Assembly: GCA_016789755.1 (NCBI GenBank) | Contig: JAEUQG010000592.1 | Span: forward strand, 1 to 32,101 | DNA from: Bryobacterales bacterium | GTDB taxonomy: Bacteria > Acidobacteriota > Terriglobia > Bryobacterales > Bryobacteraceae | DNA length: 32,101 bases | Reading direction: 5' to 3' | Shown: piece after piece, positions 8,340-16,189 of the stretch | How positions within the stretch are numbered: position 1 is the first letter of the stretch | Layout: the number at the start of each line of letters is the position of its first letter | Translations under genes and position numbers: made by a program | Notes under the pieces: generated by a model | What the model was told of the DNA's origin: nothing | Seen by the model: only the letters and a program-made list of their open reading frames with translations | Databases searched by the model: none

Positions 8340-10049
8340 TCAGGATTCGCCGTAAATCCACGCGTGCCATTCCCGCGCCCGATCGTTCTCCACATCCAGT
8401 CCATCCGGCCCCAGAAACTCCTGGTAGCTGTGATCCCCCACCGCCCCCAGATACAGCACTCTCCGCAGAAATTCCCCAAAATTCGGCGCCAGCGCCACCC
8501 CCTGCATTTTGCCCCACTCATGGTCGTAGTAGACCACCGCGCCATCCTCGCTTCCCAAATCGATGGTGACGGAATCGCCATTCCCCACCGGCAGGAAAGC
8601 CAACCGGTTCCGCCACGGCGTCCAATCCTCCGGCCCTTGCGTGCCCTCCCATCGCAGATACTGCACATGAGTCGGCAGCAACCTCTCCAGATCCCACTCC
8701 AGGCAACCCAAGATCCCGCGATCTTCCGCATAGTAGAAAATCCGCACGGCCCGCGCGAATCCCAGCAGTACGTCGCGAAACGACTCCGGCAGCCTCTTCC
8801 CCAATACCCGTTCCACCGCCTCCACATCCTCCACCGCTGCCGGTGGCTGCACATCCAATTGCAGACTCTCCACCCGAGCCTGCCGCAACCCTTCCACCTG
8901 CCGCCGCACCTCTTCATACCACTCCGCGTTCGGACTCGCATAGACGCGGGCGCCCGGCGGCCGCAACTCCTCCACCATCTCTCTTGCTCCCTCCACCCAA
9001 GGGTGATCCTCATGCAAACCGCACTGGAATGTCGCCACCGATCGCTCCAGCAGTTCCACCGCCTCCGCTCTTCGCTCGCCTTGCGAAAGGCGAAATGAGC
9101 CGAACCAAAAGAGCACCAACCCCGTCAGCGGATGAAACCGCCCGTACCACTCAAGCGACCGCTGCAGCGCCCGCTCGAAGTACTCCTCGGCCCGCGCCTG
9201 ATCCCCCAAACTTCCATACGTCCAACCGATCGCTCCCAGCACCTCCGGATCCCGCCCGCTCTCCAATGGACGCAACCACTCCAGCGCCTCCTCTCCCCGC
9301 CCCTCCATCGAAGCCACATCCCCCATCCCCTTGCGAGCCTCGAAGTTATCCGCATCCCACTCCAACGCGCGCTCGAAGTGCTTCCGCGCCGTCCCGGCTT
9401 CTTCCTTCCAGTCCAGTTCCAGATGCCCGCGTTCGGCCTCCCACTGCGCCCACAGAGCCTTGTCCTCCGGCAGCTTCTTCAGGATCACGCCGGCCTTCCG
9501 CAGGTCCGCCGCAGCCTCTTCGTAATATGCGAGAAACCGCGCATAGCGCGCCGCCGCCAAATACACCTCCGCTTGCAACGCACCCTCCGGCCTGTCTTTC
9601 AAAAGCCCGCACAGGCCGGGGCGGCCCCCAGCATGTTCAGAAACTCGTGTGCCGCGGCTAGACCCGGCGCGTTGTGCGGGCAACTCTCTTAAAATCTGCC
9701 GTGCCACATGCAGCGGTGTATCGCAAAGCCAGTCTCCCTCGCGGAAATACGCCTCCGCCTCCAGCAATTTCAGCGGCGCCAGCCGTTTTCGATCCATCCC
9801 TTCCAGGTCCCAACCAGCCTGTACCGCCTCCCGCCACCTGCCCTGTTGCAACAACGCATGCGTCAGCAGAATCGCCGCTTCCAACGCCGCCCCGCGCTTC
9901 TCCCCCGTTAACTTCGGAAACCACTGCGTCGCCGAACGCTCCTGGATTCCCGACAACTCCAGCGCCTTCCGTGCCGCCGCCTCCAAAGCCGCGTAGTCAC
10001 TCTGCGTCAGCGCATTCCGAGCCGCGTCCATCGCCTCACTGAGAGTCAT
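8340..10049 (-). CDS. TPR protein with C-terminal SUKH (SMI1/KNR4) domain
   Basis: The 569-residue protein has an N-terminal two-thirds of degenerate tetratricopeptide repeats; the clearest are ALEWDADNFEARKGMGDVAS, PEVLGAIGWTYGSLGDQARAEEYFERAL and a kinesin-light-chain-like repeat before residue 370. The last ~150 residues resemble SMI1/KNR4 (SUKH) domains: VERVLGKRLPESFRDVLLGF, then GDSVTIDLG, VVYYDHEWG and FGEFLRRVLYLG. SUKH domains bind partner proteins and are common as immunity proteins against secreted nuclease toxins. Here no toxin gene is adjacent, so a scaffold or regulatory role is equally possible. The start at MTLSEAMDAARN was preferred to the longer frame because the 31 extra residues are Cys/Trp-rich and overlap the divergent gene. 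The region near residues 140-155 looks foreign and coincides with a repeat fragment. Confidence 0.75.
   Translation of the reverse strand: MTLSEAMDAARNALTQSDYAALEAAARKALELSGIQERSATQWFPKLTGEKRGAALEAAILLTHALLQQGRWREAVQAGWDLEGMDRKRLAPLKLLEAEAYFREGDWLCDTPLHVARQILRELPAQRAGSSRGTRVSEHAGGRPGLCGLLKDRPEGALQAEVYLAAARYARFLAYYEEAAADLRKAGVILKKLPEDKALWAQWEAERGHLELDWKEEAGTARKHFERALEWDADNFEARKGMGDVASMEGRGEEALEWLRPLESGRDPEVLGAIGWTYGSLGDQARAEEYFERALQRSLEWYGRFHPLTGLVLFWFGSFRLSQGERRAEAVELLERSVATFQCGLHEDHPWVEGAREMVEELRPPGARVYASPNAEWYEEVRRQVEGLRQARVESLQLDVQPPAAVEDVEAVERVLGKRLPESFRDVLLGFARAVRIFYYAEDRGILGCLEWDLERLLPTHVQYLRWEGTQGPEDWTPWRNRLAFLPVGNGDSVTIDLGSEDGAVVYYDHEWGKMQGVALAPNFGEFLRRVLYLGAVGDHSYQEFLGPDGLDVENDRAREWHAWIYGES
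9581..9629. repeat. Fragment of a dispersed repeat inside the TPR-SUKH gene
   Basis: On the + strand this segment holds CACCCTCC (9581-9588), TTTC (9597-9600), then GCCCGC and CAGGCCGGGGCG (9605-9623) followed by a C run. The same blocks occur in the same order and orientation at 23779-23858, upstream of the universal-stress gene. The last ~24 bases differ at only two positions; the first two blocks are closer together here. Translated on the minus strand it gives an atypical Gly/Pro/Arg/Cys-rich stretch (GGRPGLCGLLKDR) between TPR helices without breaking the frame. Confidence 0.45.
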
Positions 10050-10102
10050 ACCCCACCATCGACAGACGCCGCAAGCCACTTCACCCTCCACCACGGGATA
10101 AC

Positions 10103-11302
10103 ATGAAGCACATGCAGCGACGAACCTTCCTCCTTGCCGCAACCTCCACCGCGGCCATGCACGCCGCCCCCTCCGGCCAGATCAACCTCGGTCTCATCGG
10201 AGCGGGAGGCCGCGGCACTTTCGTCATGACCGTCTTTCAAAAGGATCCCGCGCTCCAGGTCACGGCCATCGCCGACGTCTACGAGCCCAACCTCGAGCGC
10301 GGCATCTCCACCGCCAAAAAAGCCGGCAGCGCCCCCAAGCCCTACCGCAACTACAAACGGCTCCTCGAAGACAAAGACATCCACGCCGTCCTCATCGCCA
10401 CCCCCGAACACTGGCACGCCCAAATGGTGCTCGACGCCATCGCCGCCGGCAAAGATGTCTACGTCGAAAAACCGCTCTGCCGCACCCCCGAAGAAGGCGT
10501 CGCCCTCGTCAACGCTGAAAAGAACACGAAGCAGATCATCCAGGTCGGCATGCAGCGCCGGTCCTACGATCTCTATCTGCAAGGCCGTGAAATCGTCGCC
10601 TCCGGCCAGCTCGGCAAAGTGCGCATGATCCGCTCCTGGTGGCTCAACAACTACATCGCCGGACGCCCCGTGGAGAAAATGGAAGGCGTCCTCGATTGGG
10701 AACAATGGCAGGGCCCGCTACAGAAGCGCATCCCCCTCAACCCCGATATCTTCCGCAACTGGCGCAACTACTCCGCCTACGCCGGAGGCATCGTCGCCGA
10801 TCAGGGCGCCCACGTCTACGACGGCATCCATCTCCTCATGAACGCAAGCTATCCGTTGGCCGTCACCGCCGCCGCCGGCAGGCCGCACCGCCAAGGTTAC
10901 GATACTCCCGAATCCGTCGTCGTCACTGCCGAATACCCCGAAGACTTCATCGGTGTCTTCTCCGTCAACTACGCCGCCATGAAGTACAAAAGCCGCAATG
11001 ACCAGATGAATCACCTCGACGGCGACCAGGCCCGCATGGACATCGGCCGCGAAGAATGCCGCGTCTACTTACAAGGCGCCGAAGATTCTCCCGCCCTCGA
11101 AAAACGCTCCGAAAAAGGCTTCGGCTACGCCACCGATCTGCACGTCCGGAATTTCCTCGAATGCGTCCGCACCCGGCGCCGTCCCACCGCCCCCATGGTC
11201 CTCGGCTTCCAGGCCGCGCTCGTCGTCCAATTAGCCAACATCTCCCTCCGCACCGGACGCCGCGCAAAGTGGAACCCATCGGCAAGCAAAGTGGAGTTCT
11301 GA
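10103..11302 (+). CDS. Tat-exported Gfo/Idh/MocA family oxidoreductase
   Basis: The 399-residue protein starts with a Tat-like signal (MQRRTFLLAATSTAAMHA; Arg6-Arg7). A Rossmann NAD(P)-binding motif LGLIGAGGRG follows at about 29-38, and the family's EKPL catalytic-lysine motif lies near residue 117 (YVEKPLCRTPEEG) after the TPEHWHAQ segment. The C-terminal half is the alpha/beta substrate domain (GGIVADQGAHVYDGIH; LHVRNFLECVRTRRRPTAP). Exported members in planctomycetes and acidobacteria are usually annotated as sugar or inositol dehydrogenases; the substrate is not evident. Two ATGs, 10103 and 10112, are possible; the second would place RR next to the N-terminus. It is divergent from the TPR-SUKH gene (53-bp gap) and ends 10 bases from the convergent metal exporter. 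Confidence 0.88.
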   Translation: MKHMQRRTFLLAATSTAAMHAAPSGQINLGLIGAGGRGTFVMTVFQKDPALQVTAIADVYEPNLERGISTAKKAGSAPKPYRNYKRLLEDKDIHAVLIATPEHWHAQMVLDAIAAGKDVYVEKPLCRTPEEGVALVNAEKNTKQIIQVGMQRRSYDLYLQGREIVASGQLGKVRMIRSWWLNNYIAGRPVEKMEGVLDWEQWQGPLQKRIPLNPDIFRNWRNYSAYAGGIVADQGAHVYDGIHLLMNASYPLAVTAAAGRPHRQGYDTPESVVVTAEYPEDFIGVFSVNYAAMKYKSRNDQMNHLDGDQARMDIGREECRVYLQGAEDSPALEKRSEKGFGYATDLHVRNFLECVRTRRRPTAPMVLGFQAALVVQLANISLRTGRRAKWNPSASKVEF

Positions 11303-11312
11303 CAAACAGACA

Positions 11313-12896
11313 CTACGTCCAGTTCGTCTGGATCAGCCCTAACGCCGCCGCCGTCATCAACAACCCGATCAGCGTGATCACCGCCGCCGAAATCACCGGC
11401 AGCATCCGGAACATCGGGCTCCCCGTCACCCGAGGCGTGGCCGGCAGCAGATTCTTCGCGTACAACACCACCACGCCGATGGCGATCAGCACCAACGCCA
11501 GCCCCAAACTGAAGCTGGTCAGCAGCGCCAGCCCGAATCCGATGCGCCCCAGCGCAACCGCGCTCAACAGCAGCACCAGCGCCGACGGGCATGGCACCAT
11601 CCCCCCGCTCACCGCCAGCCCCACCAGGCTGCGTAGCGTTACCTCTCCTTCCGGTACATGACTGTGGCCACCAGGGCCGTGATCGTGATCATGGCCGTGA
11701 CCGTGATCGTGACTGTGCGTGTGGCCATCGTGAGTATGCCGATGGCCTGATCCATGGGAATGACTGTGATCATGTGTGTGTCCCGCATGCGCGTGCGCAT
11801 GCTCGTGGTCCTCGTCGTGATGATGATGATGCCCGATCACATGATGGTGATCGGTCAGCGCGTGCCCCGCCAGCCGCTGCAGGCGCTTGTAGAACAACGT
11901 CCCGCCGATCCACACGATCATCACCCCCGAAACCGTGCTCAGAATCGGATAGATCTTGTCGGGTACGATGTACCGCGAAAGAAACAGCGTCCCCAATCCC
12001 AAAAGAAACACGCTCACCGTATGCGTGAACGTCACCATCGCCCCCAGAAACAACGCGTGACGGAACGTCCCCCGGGATCCCACCAGATAGGCCGCCACAA
12101 TCGTCTTCCCATGCCCCGGAGACATGGCGTGCATCGCTCCGAAGCCGAACGCCAGCGCCAAAGCCAGCATCATCGCCGATAGCCCCAACTCCTGCCGCCC
12201 CAGCAACTGCGACAGCGTATCGCCTCGTTGCACCGCTCCCCCCTGCGCCGCCGCCGGCGAATTCTGCGCCAGAACAATCTGTACGTCTTCTGTTTTTGCC
12301 GGCCTCTCCGCCGGCCGCGCCGCCTCCACCGCCCGAGGCTTCGCCGCCCACGCAAAGTCGGCCTTCACGTCCTGCGGAGGCGGCACGCCAGCATCCTCCG
12401 GATACGCCGTCAACCCGCGGCTCAAATCCTTCCCCGCCCGGCCATCCGCGTCAACAACAATCTCTTTCCACCCGGCCCGCTCCGGATAATTTCGATCCTC
12501 ATACTGCAGCCGCCCCGGCGCCGTCGCCGCCCACGCCTTCGCCGTGATCCGCAACACCGGCAGACTCCCCGCCCCATCGGCCATCTCCAGTTGCACAGAC
12601 CGCACTACCGGACGCACCCGCCGCCCATCCACCGTCAATACCAGATTCCCCACCCACTCCCGCGCCTGCTCGAGCGCCCTCGCATCCAGCTCCTCGCGAG
12701 CGCTCGTCCGCTCCAGCTTCCACTCCCGCAGCAACTCAAAACTGGGGATCTCCGCCAGATCCAGCGCATACGTCAGCCGCACCCCCTCCCCCACTGGCGT
12801 CAGCCGCGCATAGTGGCTGATGGAGAAATTCCCCATCGGATGCGCCAGCGCCAAAGAAATCGTCGCCAGAAAGAGGATTGCCGCGCGGGTCTTCAT
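11313..12896 (-). CDS. NicO/RcnA-like nickel-cobalt exporter with His-rich loop
   Basis: The 527-residue protein has a signal peptide ([20 protein letters not shown]) and a periplasmic N-terminal domain of about 230 residues ([20 protein letters not shown]). The membrane domain follows, with the NicO family motifs [22 protein letters not shown], the His-containing helix [14 protein letters not shown] and [20 protein letters not shown]. Between the two membrane halves is a loop of about 65 residues made mostly of His, Asp and Gly, a metal-binding feature of RcnA-type Ni/Co efflux proteins. I infer efflux or homeostasis of nickel, cobalt or a similar divalent ion across the inner membrane. The start was placed at MKTRAA because the upstream frame overlaps the divergent gene and lacks signal-peptide character. 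No metal regulator such as RcnR is adjacent. Confidence 0.82.
   Translation of the reverse strand: MKTRAAILFLATISLALAHPMGNFSISHYARLTPVGEGVRLTYALDLAEIPSFELLREWKLERTSAREELDARALEQAREWVGNLVLTVDGRRVRPVVRSVQLEMADGAGSLPVLRITAKAWAATAPGRLQYEDRNYPERAGWKEIVVDADGRAGKDLSRGLTAYPEDAGVPPPQDVKADFAWAAKPRAVEAARPAERPAKTEDVQIVLAQNSPAAAQGGAVQRGDTLSQLLGRQELGLSAMMLALALAFGFGAMHAMSPGHGKTIVAAYLVGSRGTFRHALFLGAMVTFTHTVSVFLLGLGTLFLSRYIVPDKIYPILSTVSGVMIVWIGGTLFYKRLQRLAGHALTDHHHVIGHHHHHDEDHEHAHAHAGHTHDHSHSHGSGHRHTHDGHTHSHDHGHGHDHDHGPGGHSHVPEGEVTLRSLVGLAVSGGMVPCPSALVLLLSAVALGRIGFGLALLTSFSLGLALVLIAIGVVVLYAKNLLPATPRVTGSPMFRMLPVISAAVITLIGLLMTAAALGLIQTNWT
11660..11852 (-). repeat. His/Asp-codon low-complexity tract
   Basis: Read on the minus strand this tract is an irregular run of CAC/CAT and GAC/GAT codons; on the + strand it shows as repeated GTGATC and GTGTG units. 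It encodes the histidine-rich cytoplasmic loop of the NicO-type exporter. Such tracts are prone to slippage, so loop length may vary between strains. Confidence 0.75.
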
Positions 12897-12934
12897 TACA
12901 ATGGAGAGTACGCAGTGCGCGTTCGATCGGATGT

Positions 12935-13561
12935 ATGCGGAAAGTTCTAACAGCAACGGATATTCCTCTGACAGGTGAAGTGCGGGTCGCAATCGGGACC
13001 ATTGTAACGCCCTCCGCCCGCGACCTCATCCGCGAACGTGGTCTCGCCTTCCGCGAAGTCCCCCAGCACGAACTCGACGGCATCGCTCCCCCCGGCAAAA
13101 CCGTGGCCCTCGGCTCAGACCACGGCGGCTTCGAAATGAAGGAAGCCCTCAAGCCCCTCCTCACCGAACTCGGCCTCACCATTCGCGACGTAGGCGTACA
13201 AGAGGCGAAAGCCGCCGATTATCCCGACATCGCCCTCCAGGTCGCCGAACTCGTCGCCGAAGGTAAAGCCGCCTGCGGCGTCATCGTCGATGGAGCCGGT
13301 ATCGGCTCCGCCATGGCCGCCAACAAGGTCCCGGGCGTGCGCGCGGCCCTATGCTACGATAAGGCTACTGCTCGCAACAGCCGCGAACATAATCATGCTA
13401 ACGTCCTCACCCTGGGCGGCCGCATGCTGACCCTCACCCAGGCCGAAGAGGTCCTGCGGGTTTGGCTGGCGACCCCCTACGGCGGCGGCCGGCACGCGGC
13501 GCGGGTGGACAAGATTACCGGCATCGAGAAGAGATACGCGGCGTGGACTCGCAACAGCTAG
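12935..13561 (+). CDS. rpiB: RpiB-like sugar-phosphate isomerase, microcompartment type
   Basis: The 208-residue protein has an RpiB/LacAB domain from about residue 55: [16 protein letters not shown] (Asp-His), [30 protein letters not shown] and [15 protein letters not shown], which keeps the His and Asn of the active site. In ordinary RpiB the catalytic Cys lies in CGTGIG; here the segment is [14 protein letters not shown], with Asp for Cys and Ala for Thr. The first ~45 residues ([32 protein letters not shown]) match an N-terminal module I associate with enzymes of bacterial-microcompartment loci. Adjacency to an extended DeoC resembles the sugar-phosphate-utilising type. No shell gene is visible. 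The ATG at 12935 is used; a TTG at 12878 would overlap the divergent exporter gene. Confidence 0.78.
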   Translation: MRKVLTATDIPLTGEVRVAIGTIVTPSARDLIRERGLAFREVPQHELDGIAPPGKTVALGSDHGGFEMKEALKPLLTELGLTIRDVGVQEAKAADYPDIALQVAELVAEGKAACGVIVDGAGIGSAMAANKVPGVRAALCYDKATARNSREHNHANVLTLGGRMLTLTQAEEVLRVWLATPYGGGRHAARVDKITGIEKRYAAWTRNS

Positions 13562-14439
13562 ATCGCTTAGTGACCCAAATCGGCGAGGAACTCCTCGCCC
13601 GCATCCCTGTCAGCGGAGGCCATCCCCCCAACGCCGAAGGCCTCAACGTCGCCGACCTCGTCTGCCCCGGCTGCACCCGCCGATGCGCTCAAACCTGCGC
13701 CCGTAAGACCAAGGAAATCGTCGCCGCCGGCGCCGACCGCATCTCCGCTTCCGAAAAGCTCACCCGCATCGATCCCGAACTCGCCCGCCTCATCGATCAC
13801 ACCATCCTCAAACCCGACGCCACCCGCGAAGACATCGTCAAACTCTGCCGCGAAGCCCGCGAATACGGCTTCATCAGCGTCTGCGTCAACCCCTTCTGGG
13901 TCCCCCTCGCCGCCCACGAACTGAAAGGCTCCAGTGTCCTCGTCTGCACCGTCGTCGGCTTCCCCCTCGGCGCAACACCCACCGCCATCAAAGTCGCCGA
14001 AGCCGAAAACGCCATCCGCGCCGGAGCCCAGGAAGTCGACATGGTCCTCAACGTCGGCGCTCTCCGCTCCGCCGACTTCGACACCGTCCGCGTCGACGTC
14101 CAGGCTGTCGCCGAAGCCTGCCACAAAGGCGGCGCCATTCTCAAGGTCATCCTCGAAACCGCGCTCCTCGACGACAACCAGAAAGTCATCGCCAGTTCCC
14201 TCTGCAAAATCGCCGGCGCCGATTTCGTCAAAACATCCACAGGCTTCGCCAAATCCGGAGCCACCGCCCACGACATCGCCCTCATGCGCGCCACCGTCGG
14301 CCCCGATGTCGGCGTCAAGGCCAGCGGCGGCATCCGCACTCTCGCCGACCTCGAAACCATGCGCGCTGCCGGCGCCAGCCGCATCGGCGCCAGCGCCAGC
14401 GTCAAAATCGTCCAGGAAGCCGCGGCCCGCAATGCCTAA
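13543..14439 (+). CDS. deoC: Deoxyribose-phosphate aldolase with Cys-rich N-terminal extension
   Basis: This class I aldolase cleaves 2-deoxyribose-5-phosphate to glyceraldehyde-3-phosphate and acetaldehyde. The core, from about residue 80, shows [30 protein letters not shown], the catalytic Asp in [11 protein letters not shown], the Schiff-base Lys in FVKTSTGF and the second Lys in [10 protein letters not shown]. At 298 residues it is longer than the usual ~220-260 because of about 75 extra N-terminal residues. These contain C-x2-C-x3-C-x3-C ([13 protein letters not shown]), a possible metal or cluster site or an encapsulation-type extension. The GTG at 13543 was chosen because it keeps the helix [16 protein letters not shown]; a GTG at 13570 is the alternative. 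It overlaps rpiB by 19 bases, so both are probably translated from one mRNA. Confidence 0.87.
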   Translation: MDSQQLDRLVTQIGEELLARIPVSGGHPPNAEGLNVADLVCPGCTRRCAQTCARKTKEIVAAGADRISASEKLTRIDPELARLIDHTILKPDATREDIVKLCREAREYGFISVCVNPFWVPLAAHELKGSSVLVCTVVGFPLGATPTAIKVAEAENAIRAGAQEVDMVLNVGALRSADFDTVRVDVQAVAEACHKGGAILKVILETALLDDNQKVIASSLCKIAGADFVKTSTGFAKSGATAHDIALMRATVGPDVGVKASGGIRTLADLETMRAAGASRIGASASVKIVQEAAARNA

Positions 14440-16189
14440 GCCTGGATCCTCGCGCGTGCAGTTCCGCGAGCGCGCCGAACTGCTCGACTTCCTCCTCGAA
14501 GTCTCCTCCCTCACCAGCGAAACCCTCGAACTCGACCAGCTCCTCGACAACGTCGCCGATATCGTCAAACAGGTCGTTCCCACCGACCTCTTCGCCATCC
14601 TCATCTACAATGAGCGCCTCAAAGGCATGCGCATCCGCCACGCCATCGGCCACCGCCAGGAAGTCGTCCGCAACCTCGTCGTCTCGCTCGGCGAAGGCCT
14701 CACCGGCATCGCCGCCGAAACCCGCCAGCCCGTCCTCTCCGGCGATGTCCGCAACGACCCGCGCTACCTGAGCGCCCTCGACGCCGTCCGCAGCGAACTC
14801 GCCGTCCCCATGATGGTGCGCGGCAGACTCGTCGGCGTCATCGACGTCCAGTCCACCCGCCCCAACGCCTACTCCGAACACGACCGCGCACTCCTCCAAC
14901 TGGTCGCCTCCCGCGTCGCCTTCGCCATCGACAACGCCATGCTCTACAGCAAGGTGCACCGTCAGAACCGTATGCTGCGCGCCCTCAGCCGTGTCTCCCA
15001 GGAACTCTCCTCCATCCTCTCCGTCGACGACCTCCTCCGCCGCATCGCCGAAACACTCCGCAAACTCGTCAACTTCGACGCCTTCAACATCCTCCTCGTC
15101 GACGAACAGCAAAAGCTCCTCCGCAACCGCTTCAGCATGCGCTATGACCAGCGCGTCGAAATCGACAACATCCCCCTCGGCAACGGCATCACCGGCGCCG
15201 CCGTCGAAGCCCGCGAGCCCATCAAGGTCAACGACACGCTCACCGATCCCCGCTACATCGCCTCGCATCCCGACATCCAATCCGAAGTCGCCGTCCCCCT
15301 CATCTATCAGGACAAAGTGATCGGCGTCCTCGACCTCGAAAGCGAGCGCCTCGGCTTCTTCACCGACGACCACGTCCGCATGCTCTCCCTCCTCGCTCCC
15401 CAAATCGCCATCTCCATCGAGAACGCCAGCCTCTACGAACAAATCGCCGCCCGCGAGAAGCGCATGGACCAGGACCTGCGAGCCGCCCGTAAACTCCAGA
15501 AAGTCCTCCAGCCCCGCACCGCCCCCGAAATCCCCGGCCTCGAAATCGCCCTCGGCGCCCGCCCGGCCCGCGAAATCACCGGCGATATTTACGATTTCTT
15601 CGATTGCGAGGAAAACTGCGCCCTCATCTGCTTCGGAGACTCCAGCGGCAAAAGCGCCGCCGCCGCCCTCTACGGCGCCCTCATCAGCGGCCTCCTCCGC
15701 AGCCTCGCCACCAGCCGCAAGAATCCCGCCGAACTCATGGCCACCCTCAACGAGGCCGTCATGGAGCGCCGCGTCGAAACCAAATACGTCACCCTACTGC
15801 TGATGCAATGGAATGCCCGCCAGCGCTCCTTCCTCATGACCAACGCCGGCAACTCCCCGCCCATGGTCTCCCGCGGCGACAAGATCCTTCACCCCAAAGT
15901 CGAAGGCATCCCCGTCGGCCTGCTCGAAGACCGCCCCTACGATGAGGTCCATTTCCAGGCCGAACCCGGCGACGTCATCCTCCTCTACAGCGACGGCGTC
16001 CAGGATCAACTCGGCGAAAAAAATCCCGACGAGGAATTTGGCGTCCGCCGCATCTCGCGTCTTCTCAAAAAACACCGCCATCGCCCCGCCGCCGAAATCG
16101 TCGGAGCCTTCTTCAAGGAACTCGATGAGTTCGCCGGAAAGCTCCCCATCAGCGACGACCAGAGCATCATCGTAATGAAAGTGATTTGA
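14432..16189 (+). CDS. GAF-GAF-SpoIIE (PP2C-type) protein phosphatase
   Basis: The 585-residue protein has two GAF sensor domains (about residues 30-175 and 190-345; [20 protein letters not shown] and [19 protein letters not shown] are equivalent positions), a short coiled linker ([18 protein letters not shown]) and a C-terminal RsbU/SpoIIE phosphatase domain. Metal-site motifs are present in modified form: GDIYDFF for [14 protein letters not shown] for GDVSGKG, NAGNSPP for NAGHNPP, YSDGVQD and SDDQSIIV. The acidic ligands are kept, so activity is plausible. Such proteins dephosphorylate anti-anti-sigma (STAS) proteins after sensing a small ligand; no STAS or RsbW gene is in the window. The ATG overlaps the deoC stop by 8 bases and the stop directly abuts the lysA start. 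The much longer upstream frame is antisense-like low-complexity sequence in deoC and was rejected. Confidence 0.88.
   Translation: MPKPGSSRVQFRERAELLDFLLEVSSLTSETLELDQLLDNVADIVKQVVPTDLFAILIYNERLKGMRIRHAIGHRQEVVRNLVVSLGEGLTGIAAETRQPVLSGDVRNDPRYLSALDAVRSELAVPMMVRGRLVGVIDVQSTRPNAYSEHDRALLQLVASRVAFAIDNAMLYSKVHRQNRMLRALSRVSQELSSILSVDDLLRRIAETLRKLVNFDAFNILLVDEQQKLLRNRFSMRYDQRVEIDNIPLGNGITGAAVEAREPIKVNDTLTDPRYIASHPDIQSEVAVPLIYQDKVIGVLDLESERLGFFTDDHVRMLSLLAPQIAISIENASLYEQIAAREKRMDQDLRAARKLQKVLQPRTAPEIPGLEIALGARPAREITGDIYDFFDCEENCALICFGDSSGKSAAAALYGALISGLLRSLATSRKNPAELMATLNEAVMERRVETKYVTLLLMQWNARQRSFLMTNAGNSPPMVSRGDKILHPKVEGIPVGLLEDRPYDEVHFQAEPGDVILLYSDGVQDQLGEKNPDEEFGVRRISRLLKKHRHRPAAEIVGAFFKELDEFAGKLPISDDQSIIVMKVI

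Noticed and set aside
11660..11852. Possible tandem-repeat or CRISPR-like array
   Set aside because: The repeats are irregular His/Asp codons within a conserved exporter frame; there are no fixed repeats or unique spacers.
13567..14604. 345-codon minus-strand frame over deoC
   Set aside because: Composition typical of antisense shadows; deoC is clearly the real gene.
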